From NCBI GenBank assembly GCA_964506325.1, contig CAZDLO010000068.1, positions 1 to 17,408 of the forward strand: 17,408 nucleotides of DNA, read 5' to 3'. Origin of the DNA: CAINVV01 sp964506325. Lineage in GTDB: Bacteria; Bacteroidota; Bacteroidia; Bacteroidales; Prolixibacteraceae. A program made the translations under genes and the position numbers. The notes under the pieces were generated by a model. It was not told the origin of the DNA, ran no database searches, and worked only from the letters and a program-made list of their open reading frames with translations. Positions 7,629 to 15,407 of the stretch are shown here, one piece after another (position 1 is the first letter of the stretch; each line of letters starts with the position of its first letter).

Positions 7629-7793
7629 ATGCCTTCGGACAGTAGCCATGAAGCCTTGTTAAACCCCTGTAGAGGAGGGATAAAGCCAGGGGAAGAAAAT
7701 ACGGATCATTTCAGCAATATCGTTTTCGCATTTCAGCTTTTCTATTACTTTTACCTCTCCCAATCCTATAATAACAATTCTGAATTAGCATGA
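7629..7793 (+). CDS. Possible small ORF between the CYTH gene and rfbD
   Basis: An open frame of 54 codons starts 5 nt after the CYTH stop and ends in TGA overlapping the rfbD start as ATGA (7790-7793). The first half is polar; the second half holds an aromatic, hydrophobic stretch IVFAFQLFYYFYL that could be a short membrane segment. I recognise no family. The tight junctions at both ends look operonic, but ATGA overlaps arise often by chance because second codons starting with A are common. An inverted repeat CCCCTG/CAGGGG (7664-7669, 7687-7692) lies inside. Treat this as a candidate only. Confidence 0.25.
   Translation: MPSDSSHEALLNPCRGGIKPGEENTDHFSNIVFAFQLFYYFYLSQSYNNNSELA
7723..7753 (+). 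promoter_or_regulatory. Weak candidate promoter for rfbD
   Basis: TTTT (7723-7726), a 19-nt spacer and TACTTTTA (7746-7753) match the Bacteroidetes pattern with one mismatch in each box. The predicted start of transcription is about 30 nt before the rfbD ATG. If real, it argues that 7624-7789 is a promoter region and not coding. Confidence 0.3.
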
Positions 7794-8674
7794 AGATAAT
7801 CGTCACAGGATCAAAAGGTCAGCTTGGACGCTCAATACAAGAATCGGCCTCTGATTATCCAGGGCTCTCTTTTGTTTTCACCGATATTGAAGAACTGGAT
7901 ATTTGCGATCCTGACCGTATTGATGCTTTTTTTTCCGGGGAAAAGCCTGCAGTTGTGGTCAACTGTGCTGCCTATACAGCAGTTGACAAGGCTGAAAAAG
8001 AAGAGAAACTGGCTGAAATGATCAACCATCACGCGGTGGCTAATTTAGCTGCAGGCTGTAAGAAACACGGGGCCAGGCTAATACACATTTCAACCGATTA
8101 CCTTTTCGACGGGCTCAAGTCGACTCCCTACCATGAGAAGGATATTGTGAGGCCGCGTTCCGTTTATGGCATCACCAAACTGGAAGGAGAAACGGCCTTG
8201 TTAAGGTCCGAAATCAAGTCGATAATAATCAGAACTTCCTGGTTGTATTCAGCTTACGGCAATAATTTTGTAAAAACGATGCTGAGACTAGGCAGGGATA
8301 GGGACAAACTTGGCATAGTTGATGACCAGGCAGGCACTCCCACCTATGCTGTGGATCTCGCCAGGGTCATCCTCCAAATTCTTCAGAAAACCTCCGAAGA
8401 CAGGAGCCTGTTTGTACCGGGAATATATCATTTTTCGAATGAAGGAATTGCAAGCTGGTATGATTTTGCCAGGGCAATATTCGAATTCACTCCGGAAATC
8501 AAGTGCCGGGTTTTTCCAATTGATACGGCGTCCTACCCGTTGCCTGCGACACGGCCTGCCTATTCGGTCCTGAATAAATCAAAAATCAAATCAACATTCG
8601 AAATTGAGATCCCCTATTGGAGGGATAGTCTGAAATTATGTCTTATAAAATTGCAAGATGATGCAAAGAATTGA
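7790..8674 (+). CDS. rfbD: dTDP-4-dehydrorhamnose reductase
   Basis: A 294-aa short-chain-dehydrogenase-fold enzyme that reduces dTDP-4-dehydro-L-rhamnose to dTDP-L-rhamnose with NAD(P)H, the last step of dTDP-rhamnose synthesis for surface polysaccharide. Seen directly: the Rossmann motif GSKGQLG (7-13), NCAAYTAVDKAE (58-69), STDYLFDG (101-108) and the catalytic YxxxK as YGITK (Y126, K130). Length is normal. rfbA, rfbB and rfbC are not in the window, so this copy stands apart from a full dTDP-rhamnose cluster, and a different nucleotide-sugar substrate is possible. Its end overlaps the start of the phosphohexomutase gene by 17 nt, indicating co-transcription. Confidence 0.9.
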   Translation: MKIIVTGSKGQLGRSIQESASDYPGLSFVFTDIEELDICDPDRIDAFFSGEKPAVVVNCAAYTAVDKAEKEEKLAEMINHHAVANLAAGCKKHGARLIHISTDYLFDGLKSTPYHEKDIVRPRSVYGITKLEGETALLRSEIKSIIIRTSWLYSAYGNNFVKTMLRLGRDRDKLGIVDDQAGTPTYAVDLARVILQILQKTSEDRSLFVPGIYHFSNEGIASWYDFARAIFEFTPEIKCRVFPIDTASYPLPATRPAYSVLNKSKIKSTFEIEIPYWRDSLKLCLIKLQDDAKN

Positions 8675-10406
8675 AATTCCCGAAAATGTGCTGAAAAAAG
8701 CACAGGATTGGTTGTCAGGAAAATACGATGCGGCAACCAAAGATGAGGTCAGTAAATTACTCAAAAACGAGGACCCCACGGACCTTATTGACGCTTTCTA
8801 CCGTGATCTGGAATTTGGTACCGGCGGACTTCGTGGTATCATGGGGGTTGGATCCAACAGGATGAATATTTATACTGTTGGAGCCGCAACACAAGGACTC
8901 AGCAACTATCTGAAAAAAGCCTTTTCCCATCTGCCTGAGATTAAAGTTGCAATTGGTCATGACTGCAGAAACAACAGCCGGTTGTTTTCAGAAACAGCAG
9001 CTGCAATTTTCTCAGCCAATGGCATCAGAGTTTTTCTTTTTGAATCGCTGAGACCTACTCCCGAACTTTCTTTCGCCATCCGGGAACTAGGATTGCAAAG
9101 CGGAATAATTCTCACTGCTTCTCACAATCCCAAAGAATACAACGGCTACAAGGCTTATTGGGATGATGGATCCCAGATTGTGGAGCCACACGACAAGAAT
9201 ATCATTTCCGAAGTAGAGAAAGTAAAGGCGGAGGATATCCTGTTTAATGGAAAAAATGAACTTATCCACTCCATGGGGGCAGAAATGGATGAACTATTTC
9301 TGGATAAAGTCGCATCTATATCGCTTTCACCGGAGGCCATAAAAAGGCAACACGATCTTAAAATTGTCTACACGCCTATTCATGGAACAGGTGTCAGGCT
9401 GGTTCCGATGGCGCTTGCCCGGATTGGATTTACCAATGTAATCCATATCCCGGAACAGGATGTAGTGAGCGGTGATTTTCCGACCGTTGTATCTCCCAAC
9501 CCTGAAGAACCGGCCGCTCTTGCCCTGGCCTTGAAAAAAGCCAGGGAAGTTGATGCCGACCTGGTGATGGCAACTGACCCTGATGCTGACCGGCTTGGGA
9601 TTGCCATCAAAAATGACAAAGGAGAATTCATTCTTGTAAACGGGAACCAGACCGTCCTTATTTTCCTTTACTACATAATAACCAAACGAAAGGAACTCGG
9701 TCTACTCACAGGGAAGGAATATGTCGTAAAAACCATCGTTACATCTGAACTTGTTGCCGAAATCGCAACAAAAAACGATGTCGAATATTATGATTGCTAC
9801 ACCGGGTTCAAATACATTGCAGATGTAATCCGCGAAAACGAGGGAAAGAAAACCTATATCGGTGGCGGAGAGGAAAGTTTTGGATTTTTGCCTGCTGATT
9901 TTGTCCGCGACAAGGATGCCGTCAGTTCCTGTGCCCTGATTGCTGAAATTGCCGCCTGGGCAAAAGAAAATAAATTAACACTTTTCGAGATGCTTCAGGA
10001 TATCTACCTGAAATATGGATATTCCAGGGAAAAGATGAAATCCATCGTACGCAAAGGCAAAGCCGGAGCAGAAGAAATTGAGCAATTAATGGTCAATTTC
10101 AGGAATCACCCTCCCAAAATGTTGGCCGGATCTCTCCTGGAGCGGGTGAAAGACTACGAAACCCTGGTTGAAAAGAACCTTATTACCGGAGAAATTAAAC
10201 GAATAAACCAGAAAAGCACATCCAATGTGTTGCAGTTCTTTACCGTCGATGGGACAAAAGTATCGGTGCGTCCCTCAGGGACAGAACCAAAGATTAAATT
10301 TTACATCGAAGTCAAAGCTCCATTGGCGACGCGTGAAAAGTTTGACCAGGTTGAGACCGAGACTTTCCATAAAGTTGAACTAGTAATGAATGATCTAGCA
10401 ATTTAA
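8658..10406 (+). CDS. Phosphoglucomutase / phosphomannomutase family protein
   Basis: A 582-aa alpha-D-phosphohexomutase, the length of the PgcA/PGM2-like group, with all four domains. Marks are GTGGLRG (54-60), the active-site phosphoserine loop TASHNP (153-158, Ser155), the metal loop DPDADRLG (307-314), the sugar-binding GGEES (403-407) and the phosphate-binding RPSGTEP (538-544). It interconverts hexose 1- and 6-phosphates; glucose is the likely main substrate for this group, but mannose or pentose phosphates cannot be excluded. Two ATGs stand in tandem (8658 and 8661), so the start is uncertain by one codon. The 17-nt overlap with rfbD fits supply of glucose 1-phosphate for nucleotide-sugar synthesis (inference). 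The DUF1080 gene begins 11 nt downstream. Confidence 0.92.
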   Translation: MMQRIEIPENVLKKAQDWLSGKYDAATKDEVSKLLKNEDPTDLIDAFYRDLEFGTGGLRGIMGVGSNRMNIYTVGAATQGLSNYLKKAFSHLPEIKVAIGHDCRNNSRLFSETAAAIFSANGIRVFLFESLRPTPELSFAIRELGLQSGIILTASHNPKEYNGYKAYWDDGSQIVEPHDKNIISEVEKVKAEDILFNGKNELIHSMGAEMDELFLDKVASISLSPEAIKRQHDLKIVYTPIHGTGVRLVPMALARIGFTNVIHIPEQDVVSGDFPTVVSPNPEEPAALALALKKAREVDADLVMATDPDADRLGIAIKNDKGEFILVNGNQTVLIFLYYIITKRKELGLLTGKEYVVKTIVTSELVAEIATKNDVEYYDCYTGFKYIADVIRENEGKKTYIGGGEESFGFLPADFVRDKDAVSSCALIAEIAAWAKENKLTLFEMLQDIYLKYGYSREKMKSIVRKGKAGAEEIEQLMVNFRNHPPKMLAGSLLERVKDYETLVEKNLITGEIKRINQKSTSNVLQFFTVDGTKVSVRPSGTEPKIKFYIEVKAPLATREKFDQVETETFHKVELVMNDLAI

Positions 10407-10417
10407 AAATAATCACA

Positions 10418-11191
10418 ATGAGAAAACTATTGTTTGTACCTACTCTGTTTTTTGCCCTGAATACGGTCGCTCAGATCGCAGAACCAGCAAAAGAAAAAGA
10501 AGATCCCGCAAAGATGAAGCCTGAAATGACAGAATTCTGGGATCCCGAAGTAACTGTTGTAACACCCGGGCAAACGCCGGCCGAAGCTCCCTCAGATGCC
10601 CTGATACTGTTTGACGGCACACAGGAAAGTTTCAATGCTAATTGGACCAACTCCAAAAACGAGCCTTCCGGCTGGGTTGTTGCAGACAATTGCTTTACGG
10701 TAACAAAAGGGACTGGTGGCATAAAAAGTAAAATGGAGATGGAGGATTTTCAGCTTCATATTGAATGGCGCACGCCCTCTGAAGTAAAGGGAGAAAGCCA
10801 GGGCCGGGGCAATTCCGGCATTTTTCTCCAGGGAAGATATGAGCTCCAGGTACTTGACAATTATCAGAACAGGACCTACCGTAACGGACAGGCCGGATCC
10901 ATTTACAAACAATTTGCACCGCTGGTGAATGTATGCAAAAAACCGGGTGAATGGCAAACCTACGACATAATTTACACAGCTCCACGTTTTAAGGAAGATG
11001 GAACGCTGTTCACCCCTGCACGTGTCACAGTTCTGCAAAATGGGGTCCTGGTGCAGAATAACATATCCCTGTTCGGTCATACCGAATACATCGGCATTCC
11101 AAAATACGCTGCTCACGGGGCTTCATCCCTTGAATTACAGGACCATGGCAACCCGGTAAGCTACAGGAATATCTGGATAAGAAATCTGTAA
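10418..11191 (+). CDS. Secreted DUF1080 (3-keto-disaccharide hydrolase) family protein
   Basis: A 257-aa protein with an N-terminal signal peptide (MRKLLFVPTLFFALNTVAQ, cleavage near residue 19; no lipobox Cys), then a charged low-complexity linker and a DUF1080 jelly-roll fold. Family hallmarks seen are LILFDGT near residue 65, GNSGIFLQGRYELQVLDN in the middle, GEWQTYDIIYTAPRF, and the closing PVSYRNIWIRNL. Related proteins occur in the periplasm of Bacteroidetes and Planctomycetes, and some are linked to hydrolysis of 3-keto-glycosides. The exact substrate here is unknown. It follows the mutase gene by 11 nt and is the last gene before the hairpin terminator at 11206. Confidence 0.88.
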   Translation: MRKLLFVPTLFFALNTVAQIAEPAKEKEDPAKMKPEMTEFWDPEVTVVTPGQTPAEAPSDALILFDGTQESFNANWTNSKNEPSGWVVADNCFTVTKGTGGIKSKMEMEDFQLHIEWRTPSEVKGESQGRGNSGIFLQGRYELQVLDNYQNRTYRNGQAGSIYKQFAPLVNVCKKPGEWQTYDIIYTAPRFKEDGTLFTPARVTVLQNGVLVQNNISLFGHTEYIGIPKYAAHGASSLELQDHGNPVSYRNIWIRNL

Positions 11192-11205
11192 AACTATACT
11201 ATCAG

Positions 11206-11253
11206 GCGGGCAGACAATAACAGGTTTTGGCAGAACTTGTATTGTCTGCCCGC
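11206..11253 (+). terminator. Long hairpin terminator after the DUF1080 gene
   Basis: A perfect 14-bp outer stem (11206-11219 with 11240-11253, GCGGGCAGACAATA and its complement) is followed, past one bulged A, by a 6-bp inner stem with one G-U pair (11221-11226, 11234-11239) and a 7-nt loop. The downstream sequence is T-rich (TTATATTTTTGTTTC). The position 14 nt after the DUF1080 stop fits an end to the operon. The stem is unusually long for a simple terminator. Confidence 0.82.
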
Positions 11254-11307
11254 TTATATTTTTGTTTCTTTGCCACCATATTTAAACCATCATTTTTCAC
11301 TTCCCTT

Positions 11308-12834
11308 ATGGAGAAAATCCTCATCCTTGATTTCGGTTCGCAATACACACAGCTGATAGGTCGCCGGGTGCGCGAGTTGAATGTTTTTTGTGAAATTCAT
11401 CCTTTCAATCATTTTCCGGCTATCGATGAAACAGTCAAAGGAATTATACTTTCGGGCAGTCCTTTCTCGGTCCGGGATGAAAAAGGCCCCAGAATAGACC
11501 TTTCAGAAATCAGGGGGAAATTACCATTGCTGGGAGTATGTTACGGAGCTCAGTACCTGGCTCATTTCTATGGAGGAGAGGTTGCAGCTTCGGATTCAAG
11601 AGAGTACGGAAGGGCAAATTTAAAATGGATTGAAGGCAGCAATCTCTTATTCAACCAAATCAGTGATAACTCTCAGGTTTGGATGTCTCATGGTGATACC
11701 ATCATCAGGCTGCCTGAGAACTATGAAGTTCTGGCATCCACTGAGGATGTAGAATATGCGGCATTCCAGGTTAAGGATGAACCTACCTATGCCATACAGT
11801 TTCATCCTGAGGTCTACCATACCACGGAAGGCACCAGGTTACTTGAAAACTTCCTCGTAAACATCTGCGGATGCAGCCAAAACTGGACTCCTGACTCATT
11901 TGTCGAGGCTACTATTGACCAATTGCGCCAGAAACTCGGCAATGACAAAGTGGTACTGGGACTTTCAGGCGGGGTTGATTCCAGTGTTGCCGGGGTTTTG
12001 CTGAACAGGGCTATTGGGAGCAACCTGAGCTGTATTTTTGTAGACAACGGCCTTTTGAGGAAAAATGAGTTCACAGATGTATTGGAGTCCTACAAAGGCA
12101 TGGGTCTTAATGTTATAGGTGTTGACGCTAAAGAGAAATTCTGGAAGGACCTTCAGGGCGTAACGGATCCTGAAAAGAAAAGGAAGATTATAGGAAGGAA
12201 TTTCATTGAAGTCTTTGATGTCGAAGCGCATAAAATACAAGATGTGAAGTGGCTCGCCCAGGGCACAATTTATCCTGATGTGATAGAATCTGTTTCAGTC
12301 AACGGTCCATCGGCCACCATTAAATCCCATCACAACGTAGGAGGGCTGCCTGATAAAATGAAACTAAAAGTGGTGGAACCGCTGAACCTCCTGTTTAAAG
12401 ATGAGGTCCGGAGGGTAGGCAAGGCTCTTGGCGTGAAGGATGAACTCCTTGGGAGGCACCCATTCCCTGGCCCTGGCCTGGGCATCCGTATACTTTCAGA
12501 TGTAACGCCGGAAAAAGTAAGGGTATTGCAGGAAGCCGATGCAATTTTCACCCAGGCCCTCAGGGACTGGGGACTCTATGATAAAGTATGGCAGGCTGGT
12601 GTGATGTTGCTTCCCGTCCAGTCGGTGGGGGTGATGGGAGATGAAAGAACCTACGAAAATGTTGTGGCTTTAAGAGCAGTTGCCTCCACCGATGGCATGA
12701 CAGCCGACTGGGTCCATCTGCCCTATGACTTCCTGGCCAGGGTCTCCAACGATATCATTAACAAAGTCAGGGGCATCAACAGGGTGGTATATGACATCAG
12801 TTCCAAGCCACCGGCCACGATTGAATGGGAATAA
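11308..12834 (+). CDS. guaA: GMP synthase (glutamine-hydrolysing)
   Basis: A 508-aa two-domain enzyme converting XMP to GMP with ATP and glutamine. The N-terminal class I amidotransferase carries the nucleophile C78 in GVCYGAQY and the His/Glu pair H166 and E168 in QFHPEV. The ATP-pyrophosphatase domain has the P-loop SGGVDSS (220-226), and the dimerisation domain ends in the family's typical DISSKPPATIEWE. I chose the ATG at 11308 because MEKILILDFGSQYTQ matches the conserved N-terminus. An in-frame upstream start at 11227 would add 27 residues encoded by the preceding hairpin terminator and is not credible. The guaA stop is 3 bp from the stop of the convergent phosphatase gene, leaving no room for a terminator between them. 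Confidence 0.96.
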   Translation: MEKILILDFGSQYTQLIGRRVRELNVFCEIHPFNHFPAIDETVKGIILSGSPFSVRDEKGPRIDLSEIRGKLPLLGVCYGAQYLAHFYGGEVAASDSREYGRANLKWIEGSNLLFNQISDNSQVWMSHGDTIIRLPENYEVLASTEDVEYAAFQVKDEPTYAIQFHPEVYHTTEGTRLLENFLVNICGCSQNWTPDSFVEATIDQLRQKLGNDKVVLGLSGGVDSSVAGVLLNRAIGSNLSCIFVDNGLLRKNEFTDVLESYKGMGLNVIGVDAKEKFWKDLQGVTDPEKKRKIIGRNFIEVFDVEAHKIQDVKWLAQGTIYPDVIESVSVNGPSATIKSHHNVGGLPDKMKLKVVEPLNLLFKDEVRRVGKALGVKDELLGRHPFPGPGLGIRILSDVTPEKVRVLQEADAIFTQALRDWGLYDKVWQAGVMLLPVQSVGVMGDERTYENVVALRAVASTDGMTADWVHLPYDFLARVSNDIINKVRGINRVVYDISSKPPATIEWE

Positions 12835-12837
12835 TAT

Positions 12838-13758
12838 TCATCCCACAACCACCATATTTTCTGCTTTCAGCTGTTTCTCCCCGCTCCAGCGGTAGGCGGA
12901 CAGTTTGTTTGTTGTATCAACACAACTGTCGAGGCAGCAAATGTTTTGCTGAATAATGGATGCCCCGTCCTGCAGGCAATAATGACCAAAAAATACGATA
13001 GGAAGGTCGGTACCATATGGTTCGTATACTGGTTCCAGTTCGGTAGGAAAGTGATAATCCGGCAATAAAAATTTACTGCCAAAATAAAGTTCCCTGAATG
13101 TCTTATCCTTGGGATCAGTCCACCAGTTTAAGGTGAATACCTTCCGGCTTAGGCCTTTACTGCATTTAATAATCAAATCCCTGGGACATTTGAATTCCAG
13201 TCCCTTTAAAAGCTTGTAAACAATTGAAGCCATATCAGGCCGCTTCTCATGCATTTCCCTGAGAAATTTCTTCTTCAATTGCCCGGCCGGTAAATAATCC
13301 TTCAGGATACTGATTTCATCGTCATTCCAATAGGCGTGTGCAACCCTGATTTCCCCCAAATCGAGAAAAAACGGAAGGGTACGCATCCATTTCAGGTTGC
13401 TTATCCATTCTTCGTCAAAATTTTTGAATACTGTCAGGGTTTTTTGAATCTGAACCCTGTTCCCTGCAATATGACGTGACATGAATGTACCGTTGTCATC
13501 CTTGATATGGTAAAGTATGGAACTGTATTCATGATTTCCCAGGATAGCCAGGGCATTTCCGGCTTCAACCATACTTCGGACCAATTGAAGAGTCTCCCGA
13601 ATCTCGGGACCCCGGTTGATAAAATCACCGACAAAAATGACTTTCCTGTCAGGATGACGCCAAATACCATCTGAGCGTTTGTATCCCAATTCTGAAAGAA
13701 GTTGCTTCAGCAGGGAAGCATATCCGTGAATATCCCCGATAATGTCGTAACCACCCAT
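12838..13758 (-). CDS. Calcineurin-like metallophosphoesterase
   Basis: A 306-aa cytoplasmic phosphoesterase of the PPP-like group (PrpE / ApaH / Ser-Thr phosphatase relatives). The metal and catalytic motifs are GDIHG (D9, H11), GDFINRG (D45, N48, R49), GNHE (N75, H76) and a C-terminal GHYCL (H259), followed by the CLDSCVD and LSAYRW strands typical of this group. The second motif is normally GDxxDRG, so N48 replaces the Asp that in PP1-type enzymes supports the catalytic His. All metal ligands I can identify remain. The substrate (phosphoprotein or dinucleoside polyphosphate) cannot be told from sequence. It has a plausible promoter at 13810-13840 and stands alone, convergent to guaA. Confidence 0.85.
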   Translation of the reverse strand: MGGYDIIGDIHGYASLLKQLLSELGYKRSDGIWRHPDRKVIFVGDFINRGPEIRETLQLVRSMVEAGNALAILGNHEYSSILYHIKDDNGTFMSRHIAGNRVQIQKTLTVFKNFDEEWISNLKWMRTLPFFLDLGEIRVAHAYWNDDEISILKDYLPAGQLKKKFLREMHEKRPDMASIVYKLLKGLEFKCPRDLIIKCSKGLSRKVFTLNWWTDPKDKTFRELYFGSKFLLPDYHFPTELEPVYEPYGTDLPIVFFGHYCLQDGASIIQQNICCLDSCVDTTNKLSAYRWSGEKQLKAENMVVVG

Positions 13759-13809
13759 GCTTTTTGAAATGTTTGCCTGATATTGGGTCTGGAATTGAAA
13801 TCCCTATCG

Positions 13810-13840
13810 TAAAGTTAGGTTTATCGGTCAAAATTGCAAA
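13810..13840 (-). promoter_or_regulatory. Bacteroidetes-type promoter for the metallophosphoesterase gene
   Basis: On the minus strand TTTG (13840-13837), a 19-nt spacer and TAACTTTA (13817-13810) match the TTTG / TAnnTTTG pattern with one mismatch (the final A). The predicted leader is about 45 nt. Confidence 0.55.
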
Positions 13841-13969
13841 AATATTTTTCACTACCTGAAATATAAACCCTGCAGAACAAAATTTGACCGGTTTGCTTTC
13901 ATGAAAAATTCCGAATGGATAAATTTATAACCGGACATTCTGAATAAAACTGCTAACTTTAGTAAATGT

Positions 13970-14040
13970 AAACTGAAATTCGTATTTTCCAGCATAAAAC
14001 TGAAATTCTTAAGGAAGCCTGTTGATTAAAATGAAATTCG
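13970..14040 (+). repeat. Short direct repeats upstream of galM
   Basis: AAACTGAAATTC occurs at 13970-13981 and again at 13997-14008. A shorter version, ATGAAATTCG, occurs at 14031-14040. Start-to-start spacings are 27 and 31 for the shared TGAAATTC core. The arrangement could be a regulator binding site or chance in AT-rich DNA. Confidence 0.4.
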
Positions 14041-14120
14041 CTGCAGGAATATTACTGCATCTTATTACCGCCAATCACCGGGAACAATTGGACACAAATA
14101 AAACATTTACTTTATCATGA
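14031..14120 (+). CDS. Possible 29-aa leader ORF overlapping the galM start
   Basis: ATG at 14031, 29 codons, TGA at 14118-14120 overlapping the galM ATG as ATGA. The peptide starts MKFAAGILLHLI and turns polar. No Shine-Dalgarno sequence is close. It may be a coupling leader or chance, and I know of no homologue. Confidence 0.18.
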   Translation: MKFAAGILLHLITANHREQLDTNKTFTLS

Positions 14121-15172
14121 ACATTAAAAAAGAGATTTTCGGGCAGGGTCCCAGGGGGGAAAAGATTTTACTTTACACACTTGTTAATCCCAACGGGATC
14201 ATCGTTAAGATTACCAATTATGGGGCCATTATAACTTCCATTGAAATGGCAGATAAAAAAGGGGTTAAGGAGAACATTGTCCTGGGTTTCGACACCTTGG
14301 AGGAGTACCTGTCTGAACAGTATCTTGCCGGTTATCCCTATTTTGGAGCAGTGTGCGGAAGATACTGCAACCGCATCGGAAATGCGAAATTTGATCTGGA
14401 AGGTATAACATATCAATTAAGTGTAAATCATGGACCACACCAGTTACACGGGGGCGTCACAGGGTTTGACAAGATGGTTTGGGCACCGAAAACCATTGAG
14501 ATGCCTGATTTTGTGGGACTGGAATTGAAATATCGTAGTGTGCACCTCGAAGAGGGTTTTCCGGGAAACCTTGATGTCACAATCCTTTATAAATTAACCC
14601 ATAAGAATGAACTCCAAATCGAATACAAGGCTGTAACAGACCGAACAACCGTGGTAAATCTCACCAACCACACCTATTTTAACCTCACCGCCTGCAAGGA
14701 GAATATTTTGAATCACAAATTGCAGGTTTACGGAAAAAAAAGAACGATTACAACTCCCGATTTAATCCCTACCGGGGAATTTGCTGACGTAGCAGGCACT
14801 CCGTTCGATTTTACAGCTGCCAAAGCTATCGGCACTGATATTGGAGAACTGCCGGACGGTTACGATCTCAATTTTATTCTCGACAATGATCAACAAAAGA
14901 TGGTCATAGCCGGAATATTAATGGAAGAATCATCAGGAAGAAAAATTACTGTCCACACCACGGAACCTGCATTGCAGTTTTACACAGGGTATTATATTCC
15001 CACGCTGGACCGCAAGGCCGGATCAACCTTTGGCCGCTATTCGGGAGCAGCTCTTGAGACCCAGCACTACGCGGATTCACCCAACCACGACAACTTCCCA
15101 ACGACCACATTGCGCCCGGGAGAAACCTACAAAACGAAAACTACCTTTCATTTCGAAACAACACCTGGTTGA
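14117..15172 (+). CDS. galM: Galactose mutarotase (aldose 1-epimerase)
   Basis: A 351-aa beta-sandwich enzyme that interconverts alpha and beta anomers of galactose and glucose. Full family length. Seen motifs: GAVCGRYCNRIGNAKF (77-92), NHGPHQLHGG (104-113, with the substrate-contact His), NLTNHTYFNL (181-190) carrying the catalytic acid H185, DGYDLNFIL, and ALETQHYADSPN carrying the catalytic base E314. No signal peptide, so it acts in the cytoplasm, unlike lipoprotein mutarotases also found in Bacteroidetes. No galK, galT or lac-type gene is beside it, so its pathway link is inferred from the family only. The start at 14117 fits the alignment of the first strands and overlaps a 29-codon upstream ORF by ATGA. 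Confidence 0.93.
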   Translation: MNIKKEIFGQGPRGEKILLYTLVNPNGIIVKITNYGAIITSIEMADKKGVKENIVLGFDTLEEYLSEQYLAGYPYFGAVCGRYCNRIGNAKFDLEGITYQLSVNHGPHQLHGGVTGFDKMVWAPKTIEMPDFVGLELKYRSVHLEEGFPGNLDVTILYKLTHKNELQIEYKAVTDRTTVVNLTNHTYFNLTACKENILNHKLQVYGKKRTITTPDLIPTGEFADVAGTPFDFTAAKAIGTDIGELPDGYDLNFILDNDQQKMVIAGILMEESSGRKITVHTTEPALQFYTGYYIPTLDRKAGSTFGRYSGAALETQHYADSPNHDNFPTTTLRPGETYKTKTTFHFETTPG

Positions 15173-15407
15173 TTTACGTAAATTTCAGCGTTTTCCCGAA
15201 ATTAAAAATTTCCAATACAGATATCAGGACCAGCATCATTTCAGCATAACCTATGTAAAAAATGAAATGTCAACAAAAATTAATATTTTCACATCTGAAT
15301 TTCGCGATAGAACCAAACTATGAAATACCCATGTGGCAGTATTCACTACAACCGAAAATGATTATGTGGGAATTCCTACAGGCCATTAAAAATCAATTTA
15401 TTAGCAG

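Larger units (their letters stand above)
13759..14116. other. 358-nt divergent intergenic region (phosphatase / galM)
   Basis: AT-rich region between divergent genes, with no long ORF. It holds the phosphatase promoter (13810-13840), an 8-bp inverted repeat CGGTCAAA (13825-13832, complement at 13883-13890) overlapping that promoter's spacer, three copies of TGAAATTC (13974-13981, 14001-14008, 14032-14039), a -7-like box TAACTTTA at 13954-13961 on the plus strand without a -33 match, and a 29-codon ORF (14031-14120) ending on the galM start. Confidence 0.6.

Noticed and set aside
10592..11116. 174-aa ORF antisense to the DUF1080 gene
   Set aside because: The plus strand has a complete signal peptide and DUF1080 domain; the antisense product has Cys/Phe-rich composition with no recognisable domain.
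7153..11191. dTDP-rhamnose or capsule biosynthesis cluster
   Set aside because: Only rfbD and a general phosphohexomutase are present; rfbA, rfbB, rfbC and glycosyltransferases are absent from the window.
11227..11307. Upstream in-frame start giving guaA 27 extra residues
   Set aside because: The extension is encoded by the loop and right arm of the hairpin terminator, and the conserved GuaA N-terminus begins at the ATG at 11308.
15173..15407. Gene or regulatory element between galM and the acyl-CoA synthetase
   Set aside because: The apparent ORF here is an out-of-frame extension from galM; I found neither a good TTTG/TAnnTTTG promoter nor a convincing hairpin.
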